In this document: positions 8,617 through 17,607 of the stretch, in pieces | Numbering within the stretch: position 1 is the stretch's first letter | How the letters are laid out: each line of letters opens with the position of its first letter | Assembly: GCF_945957525.1 (NCBI RefSeq) | Contig: NZ_CAMFLA010000013.1 | Coordinates: 1 to 64,000 of the forward strand | Source: an uncultured Aquitalea sp. | GTDB taxonomy: Bacteria; Pseudomonadota; Gammaproteobacteria; Burkholderiales; Chromobacteriaceae | Length of the DNA stretch: 64,000 nucleotides | Direction of reading: 5' to 3' | The notes under the pieces: generated by a model | The model's database searches: none | Told to the model about the DNA's origin: nothing | Seen by the model: the letters and a program-made list of their open reading frames with translations, nothing else | Translations under genes and position numbers: made by a program

Positions 8617-9846
8617 ATGCAATTTACCAAGCTGACTACCGTTACCCTGGCTGTTGCTGCTGCCCTGGCTCTGGCCGCTTGCGGCAAGAAAGACGACGCC
8701 GCCGCTCCGGCTGGCGCTGCTTCCGCTCCCGCCGCCGCTGCGGCTGGCGATGTAGTGAAAATCGGCTTTGCCGCACCGCTGACCGGCCCGCAAGCCCACT
8801 ACGGCGAGGAATACAAGAATGGCGTGACCCTGGCCATCGAAGACGCCAACGCTGAAAAGCCGACCATTGGCGGCAAGCCGGTGACTTTCGAACTGGATGC
8901 CCAGGACGACCAGGCCGACCCGAAAACCGCCACTCAGCTGGCGCAGAAGTTTGTTGATGGCAAGGTTGCCGGCATCATCGGCCACTTCAATTCCGGCTGC
9001 GCCATCCCCGCATCCAAGATTTACTCCGACGCCGGCATCCCGATGATCGCCATGGCCACCTCCCCGGTGTTCACCGCTCAGGGCTTCAAGAACACCTTCC
9101 GCTCCATGACCTCTGATACCCAGCAGGGCAGCGTGATGGGCAAGTTCGTGGTGGAAACCCTGAAGGCCAAGAAGATCGTCATCGTTGACGACCGCACCGC
9201 TTACGGCCAGGGCCTGGCCGACGAGTTTGAAAAGGCCGTCAAGGCCGCTGGCGGCGAAGTGTCCAAGCGTGAATTCACCAATGACAAGGCTACCGATTTC
9301 GCGGCCATCCTCACCTCCATCAAGGGCGTGAATCCGGACGTGATTTTCTACGGCGGCGCAGACGCCCAGTCCGCTCCGATGGCCAAGCAAATGAAGCGCC
9401 TGGGTCTGAAGGCTCCGCTGATCTCCGGCGAAATGACCAAGACCCCGAACTTCCTGCAACTGGCCGGCAAGGAAGCCGAAGGCTCCATCGCCTCCCTGGC
9501 TGGTCTGCCGCTGGAGCAAATGCCCAAGGGCAAGGACTACGAAGCCCGCTACAAGGCCCGCTTCAAGACCGACGTAGCCACCTACTCTCCGTACGGCTAT
9601 GACGCTACTCGTGCGCTGATCCAGGCCATGAAGGACGCCAACTCCGCTGATCCGAAGGCTTACCTGCCGGTTCTGGCCAAGATCAAGTACTCCGGCGTGA
9701 CTTCGGCCAACTGGACCTACGACGACAAGGGCGATCTGAAAGACGGCGGCATCACCGTTTACAAGGTTGAAGGCGGTCAGTGGAAGGTCATGCAGACCAT
9801 CGGTGGCGGTGCAGCCGCTCCGGCCGCGGCTTCCGCAGCCCAGTAA
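8617..9846 (+). CDS. Branched-chain amino acid ABC transporter substrate-binding lipoprotein (LivJ/LivK family)
   Basis: Periplasmic binding protein of 409 residues, type 1 fold (starts VVKIGFAAPLTGPQAHYGEE, the family signature), which delivers Leu/Ile/Val or related amino acids to a Liv-type ABC permease. The signal peptide ends in the lipobox LAAC at about residue 22, followed by a low-complexity Ala/Pro linker, so it is probably membrane-anchored rather than free. ATG 8617 has an AGAGGA ribosome binding site and is the only start giving a signal peptide. No permease or ATPase genes are adjacent, so it is an orphan component. A terminator follows. A C-terminal Ala-rich tail is unusual. Confidence 0.85.
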   Translation: MQFTKLTTVTLAVAAALALAACGKKDDAAAPAGAASAPAAAAAGDVVKIGFAAPLTGPQAHYGEEYKNGVTLAIEDANAEKPTIGGKPVTFELDAQDDQADPKTATQLAQKFVDGKVAGIIGHFNSGCAIPASKIYSDAGIPMIAMATSPVFTAQGFKNTFRSMTSDTQQGSVMGKFVVETLKAKKIVIVDDRTAYGQGLADEFEKAVKAAGGEVSKREFTNDKATDFAAILTSIKGVNPDVIFYGGADAQSAPMAKQMKRLGLKAPLISGEMTKTPNFLQLAGKEAEGSIASLAGLPLEQMPKGKDYEARYKARFKTDVATYSPYGYDATRALIQAMKDANSADPKAYLPVLAKIKYSGVTSANWTYDDKGDLKDGGITVYKVEGGQWKVMQTIGGGAAAPAAASAAQ

Positions 9847-9869
9847 GCGTTTCACCGCTTCAAAGACCA

Positions 9870-9897
9870 ACGGCACAGGGTTTCCTGTGCCGTTTTT
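9870..9897 (+). terminator. Terminator after the LivK-like gene
   Basis: Stem ACGGCACAGG (9870-9879) pairs with CCTGTGCCGT (9884-9893) around a four-base loop and is followed by TTTTT. Confidence 0.85.
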
Positions 9898-10095
9898 GTT
9901 TTCGCGCGCAAGGCCAAGTTTGAACGGCGCCGCAGCTCAAGGCATGCGCAGGCCAAGCATGCCGGCTGACGTTCATCATCGCGTCGTGCCGACGCGGCGG
10001 GCCAGCCCGGAAGAGGAGGAGCAAATGCCTTGCCCGCCGATTGCGCGACAGGTGCATAATGGCCGTCTCACCACTCACAAGGATGGCTGTTCCCC

Positions 10096-10848
10096 ATGAG
10101 CAAGTTGTTTGCCAGTCTGCCCGCCAATACCCAGGGAAGGGATTTTGTCGTCGGCGATGTGCATGGCTGTTTCACCGAGTTGCGTCAATTGCTGGAAACG
10201 GTGGTGTTTGACGGCAGCCGGGACCGGCTGTTGTCGGTGGGGGATTTGGTGGATCGGGGGCCAGAGTCGGCGGCGGTGTTGGAGTGGCTGGCCTACCCGT
10301 GGTTTTACGCCGTGCGCGGCAACCACGAACAAATGGCGCTGGAGTTTGATCTGGCCGATACCGACTCCTGCGAGCGCTATCTGCATAATGGCGGTGGCTG
10401 GTTCATTTGCCGCCCGGAAGAAGAAAAGCAGCGCTATCGCGAGGCTTTCTCCGCCATGCCGCTAGCAATGGAAGTGGCCTGCGAACACGGGCTGGTGGGC
10501 CTGTTGCACGCGGACTGCCCCGGCGACAACTGGAATGCGCTGCGCGACAAACTCAAGGGTTGGCAGGATGAGTCCCTGCTGAGCGAGGAAGACCGCAAAT
10601 GGCGTTACGAGCTGATCTGGAGCCGCGAGCGCGCCAAGGGCGGCGAGCGCCAGCCGGTAGTGGGCGTGGTGATGCTGTGCGTGGGCCATACGCCGCGGCA
10701 GGAAGTGCGGCAGGTGGACAATGTGCACTATCTGGATACCGGCGGCGTCTACGGTCGTAAGCTCACCCTCTTGCCGCTGGACACGCTGGAGCCGGTTTCG
10801 GTGCCGGTGCCGGACAAGGGCTACGGCTACAAGGTGATTGAAAGCTGA
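10096..10848 (+). CDS. PrpA-like serine/threonine protein phosphatase (calcineurin-type metallophosphatase)
   Basis: Protein of 250 residues with the complete metal-binding set of the PPP/ApaH phosphatase superfamily: GDVHG (about residue 18), GDLVDRGP (about 49), GNHE (about 75) and the later histidine in VGHTPRQ (about 197). The length and the motif DVHGCFTELRQLL fit the PrpA/PrpB bacterial protein phosphatases rather than ApaH (about 280 residues). Likely a cytoplasmic Mn-dependent phosphatase acting on phosphoproteins. It is a single gene with no clear operon partner. An ApaH-type dinucleotide hydrolase is the alternative. Confidence 0.8.
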   Translation: MSKLFASLPANTQGRDFVVGDVHGCFTELRQLLETVVFDGSRDRLLSVGDLVDRGPESAAVLEWLAYPWFYAVRGNHEQMALEFDLADTDSCERYLHNGGGWFICRPEEEKQRYREAFSAMPLAMEVACEHGLVGLLHADCPGDNWNALRDKLKGWQDESLLSEEDRKWRYELIWSRERAKGGERQPVVGVVMLCVGHTPRQEVRQVDNVHYLDTGGVYGRKLTLLPLDTLEPVSVPVPDKGYGYKVIES

Positions 10849-10870
10849 TGCGTTACAACAGCCGGCCCGC

Positions 10871-11137
10871 TTAGCGGGAGGAGAGCAATCCCAGCGCCCG
10901 CAGCGCGGCAATCAATACCACGGCGCCCATCACGCCGAACACCAGGCCCGACAGGGAAAAATGTCCGGCGTTATAAGCCTTGCCGATGCCCAACACTTCG
11001 CCAAACAGCCAGCGCCCCAGGCCTGAGCCCAGTACGCCGATCAGCATGTTGAGAAACAGCCCTTTGCTGACGTCGGTGACCTTGCCGGCCAGCCAGCCTA
11101 TCAGCGCGCCGGTCAGCAGCGTAGCGATCCAACCCAT
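10871..11137 (-). CDS. GlsB/YeaQ/YmgE family membrane protein
   Basis: Small hydrophobic protein of 88 residues with about three transmembrane helices and the glycine-rich family signature GALIGWLAGKV and NMLIGVLGSGLGRWLFG. The family was once called transglycosylase-associated proteins; no enzyme activity is established and members respond to stress. AGAAAGG precedes the ATG. It converges with the PrpA-like gene with only about 20 bases between stops. Confidence 0.85.
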   Translation of the reverse strand: MGWIATLLTGALIGWLAGKVTDVSKGLFLNMLIGVLGSGLGRWLFGEVLGIGKAYNAGHFSLSGLVFGVMGAVVLIAALRALGLLSSR

Positions 11138-11320
11138 GATTTGCCTTTCTGAAAGCGGTTTGTCGCACGGATTCTAGCAAAGCGCGGCTGATTCGTTCAT
11201 TTGTCGGCCATGTGGATGAATGGGCCATGTTAGGAAGGTCAAGCCACGGTATGATGTCGCCTTCGGCCAACCTTGTCGGCGGTCCGCCGCGGTGCCCGGC
11301 CGTATTTCAGATCAAACCGT

Positions 11321-11686
11321 ATGAATAGTCGCGACATCCCCTCTCCTTGTGTTGGCAGTTGCCAGCTCGATCCTGCCGGCGAAAGCTGCCTCAGCTGCCG
11401 CCGTACCATCAAGGAGATCGCCGGTTGGCCCGGCTACAGCAATTTCGACAAGCAGTCGGTCTGGAACCGGCTGCTGGCTTTGCCGCCGCAAATGGTGGAA
11501 AAGCGTTGCCCGGTTTGCAGTGCCGCCTTTGTTTGCGGCGATGGCGGCCTCAACGCGCGCTGCTGGTGTTCCGACCTGCCCAACATCATGCCGCTGGAGA
11601 CGGACCACGGCGATTGCCTGTGCCCCACCTGCCTGAAAGACGCTATCCGCCAGCGCGAGGCCGGCGGCATATCCTCTTCCCATTAA
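11321..11686 (+). CDS. DUF1289 / cysteine-rich CWC domain protein
   Basis: Protein of 121 residues with two cysteine clusters. The N-terminal part (SPCVGSCQLDP, then CLSCRRTIKEIAGW) matches DUF1289, a small putative Fe-S or Zn-binding domain. The C-terminal part (KRCPVCSAAFVCG, then RCWCSDLP, then CLCPTCLKD) matches the cysteine-rich CWC domain. ATG 11321 is preferred over the TTG at 11273 because the DUF1289 motif then starts at about residue 8. The function is unknown. The fusion of the two domains in one chain and the CPxC-type pairs suggest metal or cluster binding. Confidence 0.75.
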   Translation: MNSRDIPSPCVGSCQLDPAGESCLSCRRTIKEIAGWPGYSNFDKQSVWNRLLALPPQMVEKRCPVCSAAFVCGDGGLNARCWCSDLPNIMPLETDHGDCLCPTCLKDAIRQREAGGISSSH

Positions 11687-11778
11687 AACCCGCAAGTAAG
11701 GTCCTATTGTTCCCGCAGCGAAGCGCGCCACCGGCTACCGCAAGACTTGCCGGCAGCCGTGGGATCTCGGCGCTTGGA

Positions 11779-11870
11779 GCCGTTTGCAAACCCTCGTCGA
11801 GACCCTGAACCAAGGCGCGCCGACACGGGAGGTACGTCCTGAAGGCGCAAGGCAAGGGTTTTGTTGGTGG
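11779..11870 (+). repeat. Dispersed intergenic element, copy D
   Basis: The left end reads GCCGTTTGCAAACCCTCGT, the middle GCGCGCCGACAC (11815-11826) and the right end GGGTTTTGTTGG (11856-11867). Left end, middle block and right end all align with copy C (24427-24525). It lies between convergent gene ends, with no coding capacity. Confidence 0.6.
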
Positions 11871-11877
11871 GTCTTGA

Positions 11878-13014
11878 TTAACGGGCCGACAACAACTTGC
11901 CGCTCTTGAAGGCCTGCTGCGTGGCCACTTTGGCTACGCTCATGCCCGTCGTGGCGTAGGGGTGCAGCTCGTGCGCGTACAACATGCCGCCGTGACGCGA
12001 GGCCAGCACGCTTACGGTGTCGCTGATCGGATCGATCACTTCCGCCACTGGCTGATCGGCGCTAACGACGCTGCCTGGCGCAACCAGATAACTCACTACC
12101 CCGGCGTGCGGCGCCACAAGGTTTTCCGAACCCGCCAGCGGCGTGGCGGGATAAACCAGTTCCGGCAATTGCGGGCTGTCATCCGCCGTGATCAGGCCGC
12201 GATAACGCAGAAAATCCAGGATCGCCAGGGCGTCCTTCTCCGCCAGTGCATGGCTGACATGGTGCTGGCCGCGCAACTCCACCGTGACTGACAGGCATGC
12301 CATCTCGATGGGCGCGTCGATGCCGTCGCGACGGCACAAGGTTTCGATTTCCCACCAGGTTTGACTGCAGGCTTCATCGAAGGGGTAGTCGCCGGATTCC
12401 GTGGCCAGCAACTGCGCATGCGAGCCCAAGAGGCGCGCCAGCGGCTCGCATTGCGGCCAGAGCGGTGTGCCGGTGTACACATGCAGGGCGGCGTTGCAGT
12501 CGCAGTGCAGGTCCAGCACGATGTCGGCGTCTGCCGCCAGCCCCATCAGCGTCTTGCGCTGGCTGGCCAGTTCGGTTTCCTGCGGGCAGGCGGCCACGGC
12601 GTCGCGGATGGCGGCGCGAATCAAGCGGGTGTTGGCTTTGGCGTCCGTGCCCAGCTGATCCTTGACTGATGCGTACACCGCGCCAGTGACGCTGGGGTAG
12701 TGGCGATTGAAATTCTGCCCGCTGCCCAGTTCGAAACGACCCAGATGATAGCCCTGCAGGGACTGGGCGTGGCCGATGGGGTTGGCCTGCGGCACCAGAA
12801 TGATTTCGCCTTCGATGCGGCCGGCCGCTTCCAGCGTTTTCAGGGCTTGCTTCAAGTGCCAGGCCGTGAGCATGCCGGGCAGTTCATCGGCATGCAGCGA
12901 GGCCTGGATATAGGCTTTGCCAGCAGAGCTGCCGGCCTGGCCGAAATGAAAACTGTTGATGAGGCGGTGGGTGCCCAGGCAGGTGGACGTCAGCGGATGT
13001 TGCTGGTGGATCAT
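11878..13014 (-). CDS. Succinylglutamate desuccinylase/aspartoacylase family (M14-like) protein
   Basis: Protein of 378 residues of the AstE/AspA zinc-carboxypeptidase-like family. The zinc ligands are visible as HADELPG (His/Glu, about residues 42-45) and DLHCD (about 169), with NPIGH and NFNRHYP as substrate-pocket segments. The C-terminal region (VAPHAGVVSYLVAPGSVV...VIDP) forms the barrel domain of the family. Members remove acyl groups from N-acylated amino acids or peptides; the substrate here is not known. It is not part of an arginine succinyltransferase operon, so AstE proper is unlikely. Single gene on the minus strand. Confidence 0.8.
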   Translation of the reverse strand: MIHQQHPLTSTCLGTHRLINSFHFGQAGSSAGKAYIQASLHADELPGMLTAWHLKQALKTLEAAGRIEGEIILVPQANPIGHAQSLQGYHLGRFELGSGQNFNRHYPSVTGAVYASVKDQLGTDAKANTRLIRAAIRDAVAACPQETELASQRKTLMGLAADADIVLDLHCDCNAALHVYTGTPLWPQCEPLARLLGSHAQLLATESGDYPFDEACSQTWWEIETLCRRDGIDAPIEMACLSVTVELRGQHHVSHALAEKDALAILDFLRYRGLITADDSPQLPELVYPATPLAGSENLVAPHAGVVSYLVAPGSVVSADQPVAEVIDPISDTVSVLASRHGGMLYAHELHPYATTGMSVAKVATQQAFKSGKLLSAR

Positions 13015-13034
13015 GGCGTTTTGTCCGTTATTGC

Positions 13035-13105
13035 GCTGCTAACAACTGCCGGGGCTTGCCGTAGCCAGTGGTGTGACAAGGCGCGGGCCGGGTGTTGTTA
13101 GCCGC
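13035..13105 (+). repeat. Dispersed intergenic element, copy A
   Basis: Terminal inverted repeats GCTGCTAACAACTGCC (13035-13050) and GGGTGTTGTTAGCCGC (13090-13105). Inside, TGTGACAAGG resembles TGCGACAAGG of copy C. It sits upstream of the aspartoacylase-family gene start. Confidence 0.55.
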
Positions 13106-13178
13106 ATTTTATCGAGTAGTACGAGCTGAACGGACACTCTACCGCGTCTGCCTTGATGCTGTCTTCATGTAACAGGGT

Positions 13179-13829
13179 TCACAGCAAGGTCTGGTAGCCA
13201 TGCACGATCACGCCGAACGCCAGCCAGGCGAACAGCGCGGCCGAGGCGGCGTTGCAATAGAGCAGCAACTGGTGCCCCACCAACTTCTGACCGTGGCTGG
13301 CCAGCAAGGCGAGGAAGGACGACCACGCCGCGCCGCCAAGGAAAAATCCGGTGAGGAACACGCCTGCGGACAGCGCGCTGCCATCCGTGCTCTGCGCAAT
13401 CACACTGCCGCCCACCGCGGCGAACCACAGTAGGGAGGAGGGGGAGGCCAGCGCCATCAACAGGCCACGCCAGAATTCGGCCCAACCGGAGCGCACCTTG
13501 TGCTGATGATGCGCGCCCGGCAAGGTGGCGTGCGGGTGCCGCCATTCCAGCCAGGCGGAGCGCGCCATTTTCCAGCTCAGCCAGATCAGCACGCTGCCGC
13601 CGCCCAGCCACATCACCCAGCGCACCGGGGTAAAGCTGAACAGCAAGGCCATGCCCAGTACGGACAATACCGCGTAGAAGAGATCGCCGAAGCAAGAGCC
13701 CAACCCCATCAGCAGCGCCGGGCGCAAACCATTGCGCATGCCGGTGTTGATGAGGGCGGCGTTAACGATGCCGATGTCCAGGCACAGCGAGACGGACAAG
13801 AGAAAACCTTTGGTGGCGATGGCCAGCAT
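13179..13829 (-). CDS. LysE/RhtB family exporter
   Basis: Inner-membrane protein of 216 residues with about six transmembrane segments and the LysE-family opening (FLLSVSLCLDIGIVNAALINTG, then GLGSCFGDLFYAVLS), which exports amino acids or related metabolites. A central His-rich loop (HPHATLPGAHHQHK) is cytoplasmic. It lies 69 bases downstream of an AraC regulator on the same strand, a common pairing in which the regulator senses and the exporter removes the compound. The substrate is not predictable from sequence. Confidence 0.85.
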   Translation of the reverse strand: MLAIATKGFLLSVSLCLDIGIVNAALINTGMRNGLRPALLMGLGSCFGDLFYAVLSVLGMALLFSFTPVRWVMWLGGGSVLIWLSWKMARSAWLEWRHPHATLPGAHHQHKVRSGWAEFWRGLLMALASPSSLLWFAAVGGSVIAQSTDGSALSAGVFLTGFFLGGAAWSSFLALLASHGQKLVGHQLLLYCNAASAALFAWLAFGVIVHGYQTLL

Positions 13830-13898
13830 GATGAAGCAACCTGCGTATTCGGGTGGTGGTGCCGGCCATGATAGGCGCGCTGCGCCGGGCCGGTCTTG

Positions 13899-14657
13899 TC
13901 AAAAATTGACGCGACGGAAGCGTCCGGGCGACATGCCGCAAAAGCGGGTGAACGTTTTACTGAAGTGCGCCTGATCGGCAAAGCCGGTGGCCAGCGCCAC
14001 TTCGGCGATATCCTCCCCTTGGCGCAGCAGAGCGCGGGCGGCCGATAGGCGGCGCTGCATCAGCCAGGCCAGCGGCGGCAATCCGGCGGCGGTTTTGAAT
14101 GCCCGCACCAGATGCGCTTCGCTCAGGCCTTCTTCTGCGGCCAGCGCGTCGAGCGTAGGCGGCGAGTCCAGCTGATCCAGCAATCTTTCCTGCAGACGGC
14201 GCAGGCGCGGCGAAGAGAGGCTGGCCGGCGGTCCGTCCGCTCGTCGGGGGGCGCTGTCCAGCAGATTGAGCAAGAAACCGATGACGGCCTCTTCGCGCAA
14301 CTCGGCGGGCGCATCGCCCAGGCCGCGCAGGGCGGCGGCGAGGTCCGGCCGCTGCAGGTCAGGACGAGCCGGCAACCAGTCCTCGCCCGCGAGGGGGCGC
14401 AGGCGCTCGGGCGATACATACAGCGACACGCAACGCCAACCGCCATCGCCCAGCTGCCGGCTGGATTGCAGAGCGCCGGGCGGGTAGACGGTGAGCACGC
14501 GCGGGTCGGCCTCGAAAGTCTTGCCATCCAGCCAGATGGCTTCCAGACCGTCGATATTGGCGCTGACGACGTATTCGTCGTGCGTGTGGCGGGGGAACCC
14601 GGCGGCGCTGGCGGCCACTTCGGCCAATTCCAGCCCGTCGTTGCGGTAGAGGATCAT
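13899..14657 (-). CDS. AraC family transcriptional regulator
   Basis: Protein of 252 residues with an N-terminal cupin-like effector domain (HTHDEYVVSANIDG) and a C-terminal pair of helix-turn-helix motifs (LDALAAEEGLSEAHLVRAFK and IAEVALATGFADQAHFSKTF, then CGMSPGRFRR), the AraC/XylS DNA-binding signature. The ATG at 14657 follows a GGTGGG ribosome site and is preferred over a longer in-frame start at 14675. It probably controls the LysE exporter just downstream. Confidence 0.88.
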   Translation of the reverse strand: MILYRNDGLELAEVAASAAGFPRHTHDEYVVSANIDGLEAIWLDGKTFEADPRVLTVYPPGALQSSRQLGDGGWRCVSLYVSPERLRPLAGEDWLPARPDLQRPDLAAALRGLGDAPAELREEAVIGFLLNLLDSAPRRADGPPASLSSPRLRRLQERLLDQLDSPPTLDALAAEEGLSEAHLVRAFKTAAGLPPLAWLMQRRLSAARALLRQGEDIAEVALATGFADQAHFSKTFTRFCGMSPGRFRRVNF

Positions 14658-14748
14658 GCCCACCACTATAACCACGCGGACTGCAGCTGAGAACCGTCAG
14701 GCGGAGGAGGGGGAACTGTCTGAGGGGGAAATCGGTTTGTAAAACAAA

Positions 14749-14771
14749 ACCGGCGCCGCTAGGGCGCCGGT
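14749..14771 (-). terminator. Terminator of fabI
   Basis: Nine-base arms ACCGGCGCC and GGCGCCGGT around a five-base loop. On the minus strand they are followed by a T-rich run, TTTTGTTTTAC. Confidence 0.8.
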
Positions 14772-14796
14772 CGGCATGGACTGCAGGGCCTGAGGA

Positions 14797-15585
14797 TCAG
14801 GCGTCCGGCACATTCATGGAGTTGATGCTGAAGCCGGCGTCCACATAGGTGATTTCGCCGGTGATGCCAGAAGCCAGGTCGGACAGCATGAAGGCGGCGG
14901 TGTTGCCCACTTCTTCGGTGGTCACGTTGCGGCGCAGACAGGACTGACCGGCGGCGATGGACAGCAGTTTGCCGAAGCCGGAAATGCCGGCGGCGGCCAG
15001 GGTCTTGATCGGACCGGCGGAGATACCGTTCACGCGGATGCCGTCCTTGCCCAGGCTGGCGGCCATGAAGCGCACCGAGGCTTCCAGGCTGGCTTTGGCA
15101 AGGCCCATCACGTTGTAATTGGGGATAGCGCGAACGGCGCCGAGGTAGGACAGGGTCAGCAGCGCGGCATTGCGGCCTTGCATCATCGGGCGGGCAGCCT
15201 TGGCCAGCGCCGGGAAGCTGTAGGCGGACACATCGTGTGCGGTCTGGAACGCTTCGCGGGACAGCGCGTCCAGGAAGTCGCCTTCCAGCGACTCGCGCGG
15301 GGCGAAAGCAATGGCGTGCACCAGGCCGTCAAGGCCGTCCCACTCTTTGCCCAGATCGGCAAACAGTTGATTGATTTCTTCGTCGTTTTGTACGTCGCAG
15401 CGGAAAACCAGTTTGGTACCGAAATCAGCGGCCATTTCGCGTACACGATCTTCCAGCTTGTCCACCACATAGGTGAACGCCAGCTCCGCGCCTTCGCGAT
15501 GGCAGGCTTGCGCGATGCCGTAAGCGATGGAACGGTTGGAGATCATGCCGGTAATCAGAATTTTTTTGCCTTGCAGAAAGCCCAT
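14797..15585 (-). CDS. fabI: Enoyl-[acyl-carrier-protein] reductase (NADH)
   Basis: Last step of the fatty-acid elongation cycle, reducing trans-2-enoyl-ACP with NADH. The protein has 262 residues, the normal FabI length, with a short-chain dehydrogenase Rossmann fold ([19 protein letters not shown]) and the FabI Tyr-Lys pair in [23 protein letters not shown] 15585 follows AGGACTCC; the longer reading frame upstream is not conserved. Monocistronic, with its own terminator. Confidence 0.95.
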   Translation of the reverse strand: MGFLQGKKILITGMISNRSIAYGIAQACHREGAELAFTYVVDKLEDRVREMAADFGTKLVFRCDVQNDEEINQLFADLGKEWDGLDGLVHAIAFAPRESLEGDFLDALSREAFQTAHDVSAYSFPALAKAARPMMQGRNAALLTLSYLGAVRAIPNYNVMGLAKASLEASVRFMAASLGKDGIRVNGISAGPIKTLAAAGISGFGKLLSIAAGQSCLRRNVTTEEVGNTAAFMLSDLASGITGEITYVDAGFSINSMNVPDA

Positions 15586-15690
15586 GAGGAGTCCTTCTTG
15601 GTAGAAACAGGGGGGCATTATACCGAAGCCGGCGCTCCACAGTAGTGGAGATTGTCCGACAGCCCCAGATGAACGCGGCGCGATGTGGCT

Positions 15691-15720
15691 TTGCAGCATG
15701 CCGACATCAGGCCCTATTAT
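15691..15720 (+). promoter_or_regulatory. Possible sigma-70 promoter of yejABEF
   Basis: TTGCAG (15691-15696) and TATTAT (15715-15720) are separated by 18 bases, about 100 bases before yejA. The -35 is weak. Confidence 0.3.
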
Positions 15721-15777
15721 GTCGATTAAGAATCGCCGCCAGCGCCAACGCGGGCGGCTCAAAGACGGCATGATAAG

Positions 15778-15794
15778 ACAGACGGACAGTCTGT
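15778..15794. promoter_or_regulatory. Inverted repeat ACAGAC-N5-GTCTGT in the yejA leader
   Basis: Perfect 6-base arms, 25 bases before the yejA ATG. There is no T-run. It may be an operator or a leader hairpin near the ribosome binding site. Confidence 0.3.
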
Positions 15795-15819
15795 GTAAGC
15801 GGGAACCGCCAAGAACAAG

Positions 15820-17607
15820 ATGAAACCACTGTTATTGATGGGGATACTGTTGCTCGCGTGCTCGGCCAAGGGGATGGCCGCGCCGTCCATGGCCATGGGC
15901 TATGCGCCGCGCTATGCGCCCGGCTTTGATCATTTTGCCTACGTGAACCCGGCCGCGCCCAAGGGCGGGCGGCTGACGCTGTCGGCACAGGGCGGCTTCG
16001 ACACGCTCAACCCTTACAGCCTGAAGGGCGACAAGGAGGCAGGCCTCTCCAAACTGACGGTGGAAACCCTCGGTGTGAAAGGGGAGGACGAGCCCTATAC
16101 CTGCTATGGCCTGTTGGCCGAAGACATGGTGCTGGCCAAGGATGGCTTGTCCGCCACCTTCCGTCTTAACCCGCTGGCGCGGTTTTCCGATGGTCAGCCT
16201 GTCAGCGCCGCCGATGTGGTGTTTTCTTTCAATACCCTCACCAAAGACCCCGGCGCTACGCCGCTCTACCGCATGTACTGGGCCGATGTCGCCCGGGTGA
16301 CGGCGCTGGATGCCCGCACGGTGCGCTTTGATTTTCAGCGTCGCAATTCTGAGCTGCACATGATCCTGTGCGAGCTGCCGGTGTTTTCCCGTCGCTGGAT
16401 TCCTGCCGGCAAGACGCTGGCTGATGTGAACCAGACGCCGCCCATCGGTTCCGGCCCCTATGTGCTGGCCGGCTATGATTTGGGCAAATACAGCCGTTAC
16501 CGCCGTAATACGGCCTATTGGGCCGCCAATCTGCCTGTGCGCAAGGGCATGTTCAATTTCGACGAGATCGTCTACCGCTATTACCGCGATGAAACCAGCC
16601 GGCTTGAGGCCTTCAAGGCCGGCGAGTTCGATGTGTCGGTGGAGAACATCGCCAAGCAATGGGCTCGCGGTTACAGCGGTTCCAAATTCGATGATGGGCG
16701 CATCTTGAAAAAGACCTTGCCGCACGGCAACGGCGCCGGGATGCAGGGCTTTGTCTTCAATCTGCGGCGACCGCAGTTTGCCGACAAACGCTTGCGGCAG
16801 GCCATCGGGCTGGCTTTCGACTTTGAATGGGCCAATCGCAACCTGTTTTACCAGCAGTACCGGCGCAGCGACAGCTATTTCACCAACAGCGAGCTGGCCG
16901 CCAGCGGCATGCCCGGGCCGGATGAGCTGGCGCTGCTGGAGCCGCTGCGCGGCAAACTGGACCCGGCAGTATTTGGCCCGGCGGTGATGCCGCCGGTCAG
17001 CGACCCTTACTACGGCGCGCGTCCCAACCTGCGCAAGGCGCGGCAATTGTTGTTTGAGGCTGGTTGGCGCTACGAGGGCGGGCGATTGGTGGATCGCATG
17101 GGTACGCCGTTGCGGATCGAATTCCTCACCTACTCGCGCACTTACGAACGCATTGTCAGCGGCTGGGCGCAAAACCTGGCCAAACTGGGCATACAGATGA
17201 CGGTGCGGGTGGTGGACCCGGCCATTTTCCAGCGCCGGGTGGACAACTTCGACTACGACATGACGGTGGTGGTGTACGCTGCCAGCAACAGCCCCGGCAA
17301 TGAGCAACTGGATTTCCACAGCTGCAAGGCTGCCAGCGCCAATGGTTCGCAAAACTACGCCGGCGTGTGCGATCCGGCGGTGGAGGCCCTGTTGCCGCGT
17401 TTTCTCGATTTCGCCAATCGCCGGCAACTGGTGGCCGCCAGCCGCGCGCTGGACCGCGTCTTGCGCGCCGGTTATTACGTGGTGCCCAACTGGTATCTGT
17501 CTTACAACCGCATGGCGTGGTGGCGCGGCTTCGGCCAAGCTGCGCACCTGCCGCTTTATTACAGCCCGACCGACTGGGTCATCGAAACCTGGTGGAAACA
17601 ACCATGA
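15820..17607 (+). CDS. yejA: Extracellular peptide-binding protein of the Yej ABC transporter
   Basis: SBP_bac_5-type periplasmic binding protein of 595 residues that captures oligopeptides (the E. coli Yej system also takes in microcin C). It has a signal peptide ending near residue 20 and the YejA hallmarks [14 protein letters not shown] near residue 46 and LNPYSLKGD. The central region carries the family signature [20 protein letters not shown]. First gene of yejABEF; its stop overlaps the yejB start (ATGA). Two copies of the GTTGGCCGAAG word core lie in it. Confidence 0.9.
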   Translation: MKPLLLMGILLLACSAKGMAAPSMAMGYAPRYAPGFDHFAYVNPAAPKGGRLTLSAQGGFDTLNPYSLKGDKEAGLSKLTVETLGVKGEDEPYTCYGLLAEDMVLAKDGLSATFRLNPLARFSDGQPVSAADVVFSFNTLTKDPGATPLYRMYWADVARVTALDARTVRFDFQRRNSELHMILCELPVFSRRWIPAGKTLADVNQTPPIGSGPYVLAGYDLGKYSRYRRNTAYWAANLPVRKGMFNFDEIVYRYYRDETSRLEAFKAGEFDVSVENIAKQWARGYSGSKFDDGRILKKTLPHGNGAGMQGFVFNLRRPQFADKRLRQAIGLAFDFEWANRNLFYQQYRRSDSYFTNSELAASGMPGPDELALLEPLRGKLDPAVFGPAVMPPVSDPYYGARPNLRKARQLLFEAGWRYEGGRLVDRMGTPLRIEFLTYSRTYERIVSGWAQNLAKLGIQMTVRVVDPAIFQRRVDNFDYDMTVVVYAASNSPGNEQLDFHSCKAASANGSQNYAGVCDPAVEALLPRFLDFANRRQLVAASRALDRVLRAGYYVVPNWYLSYNRMAWWRGFGQAAHLPLYYSPTDWVIETWWKQP

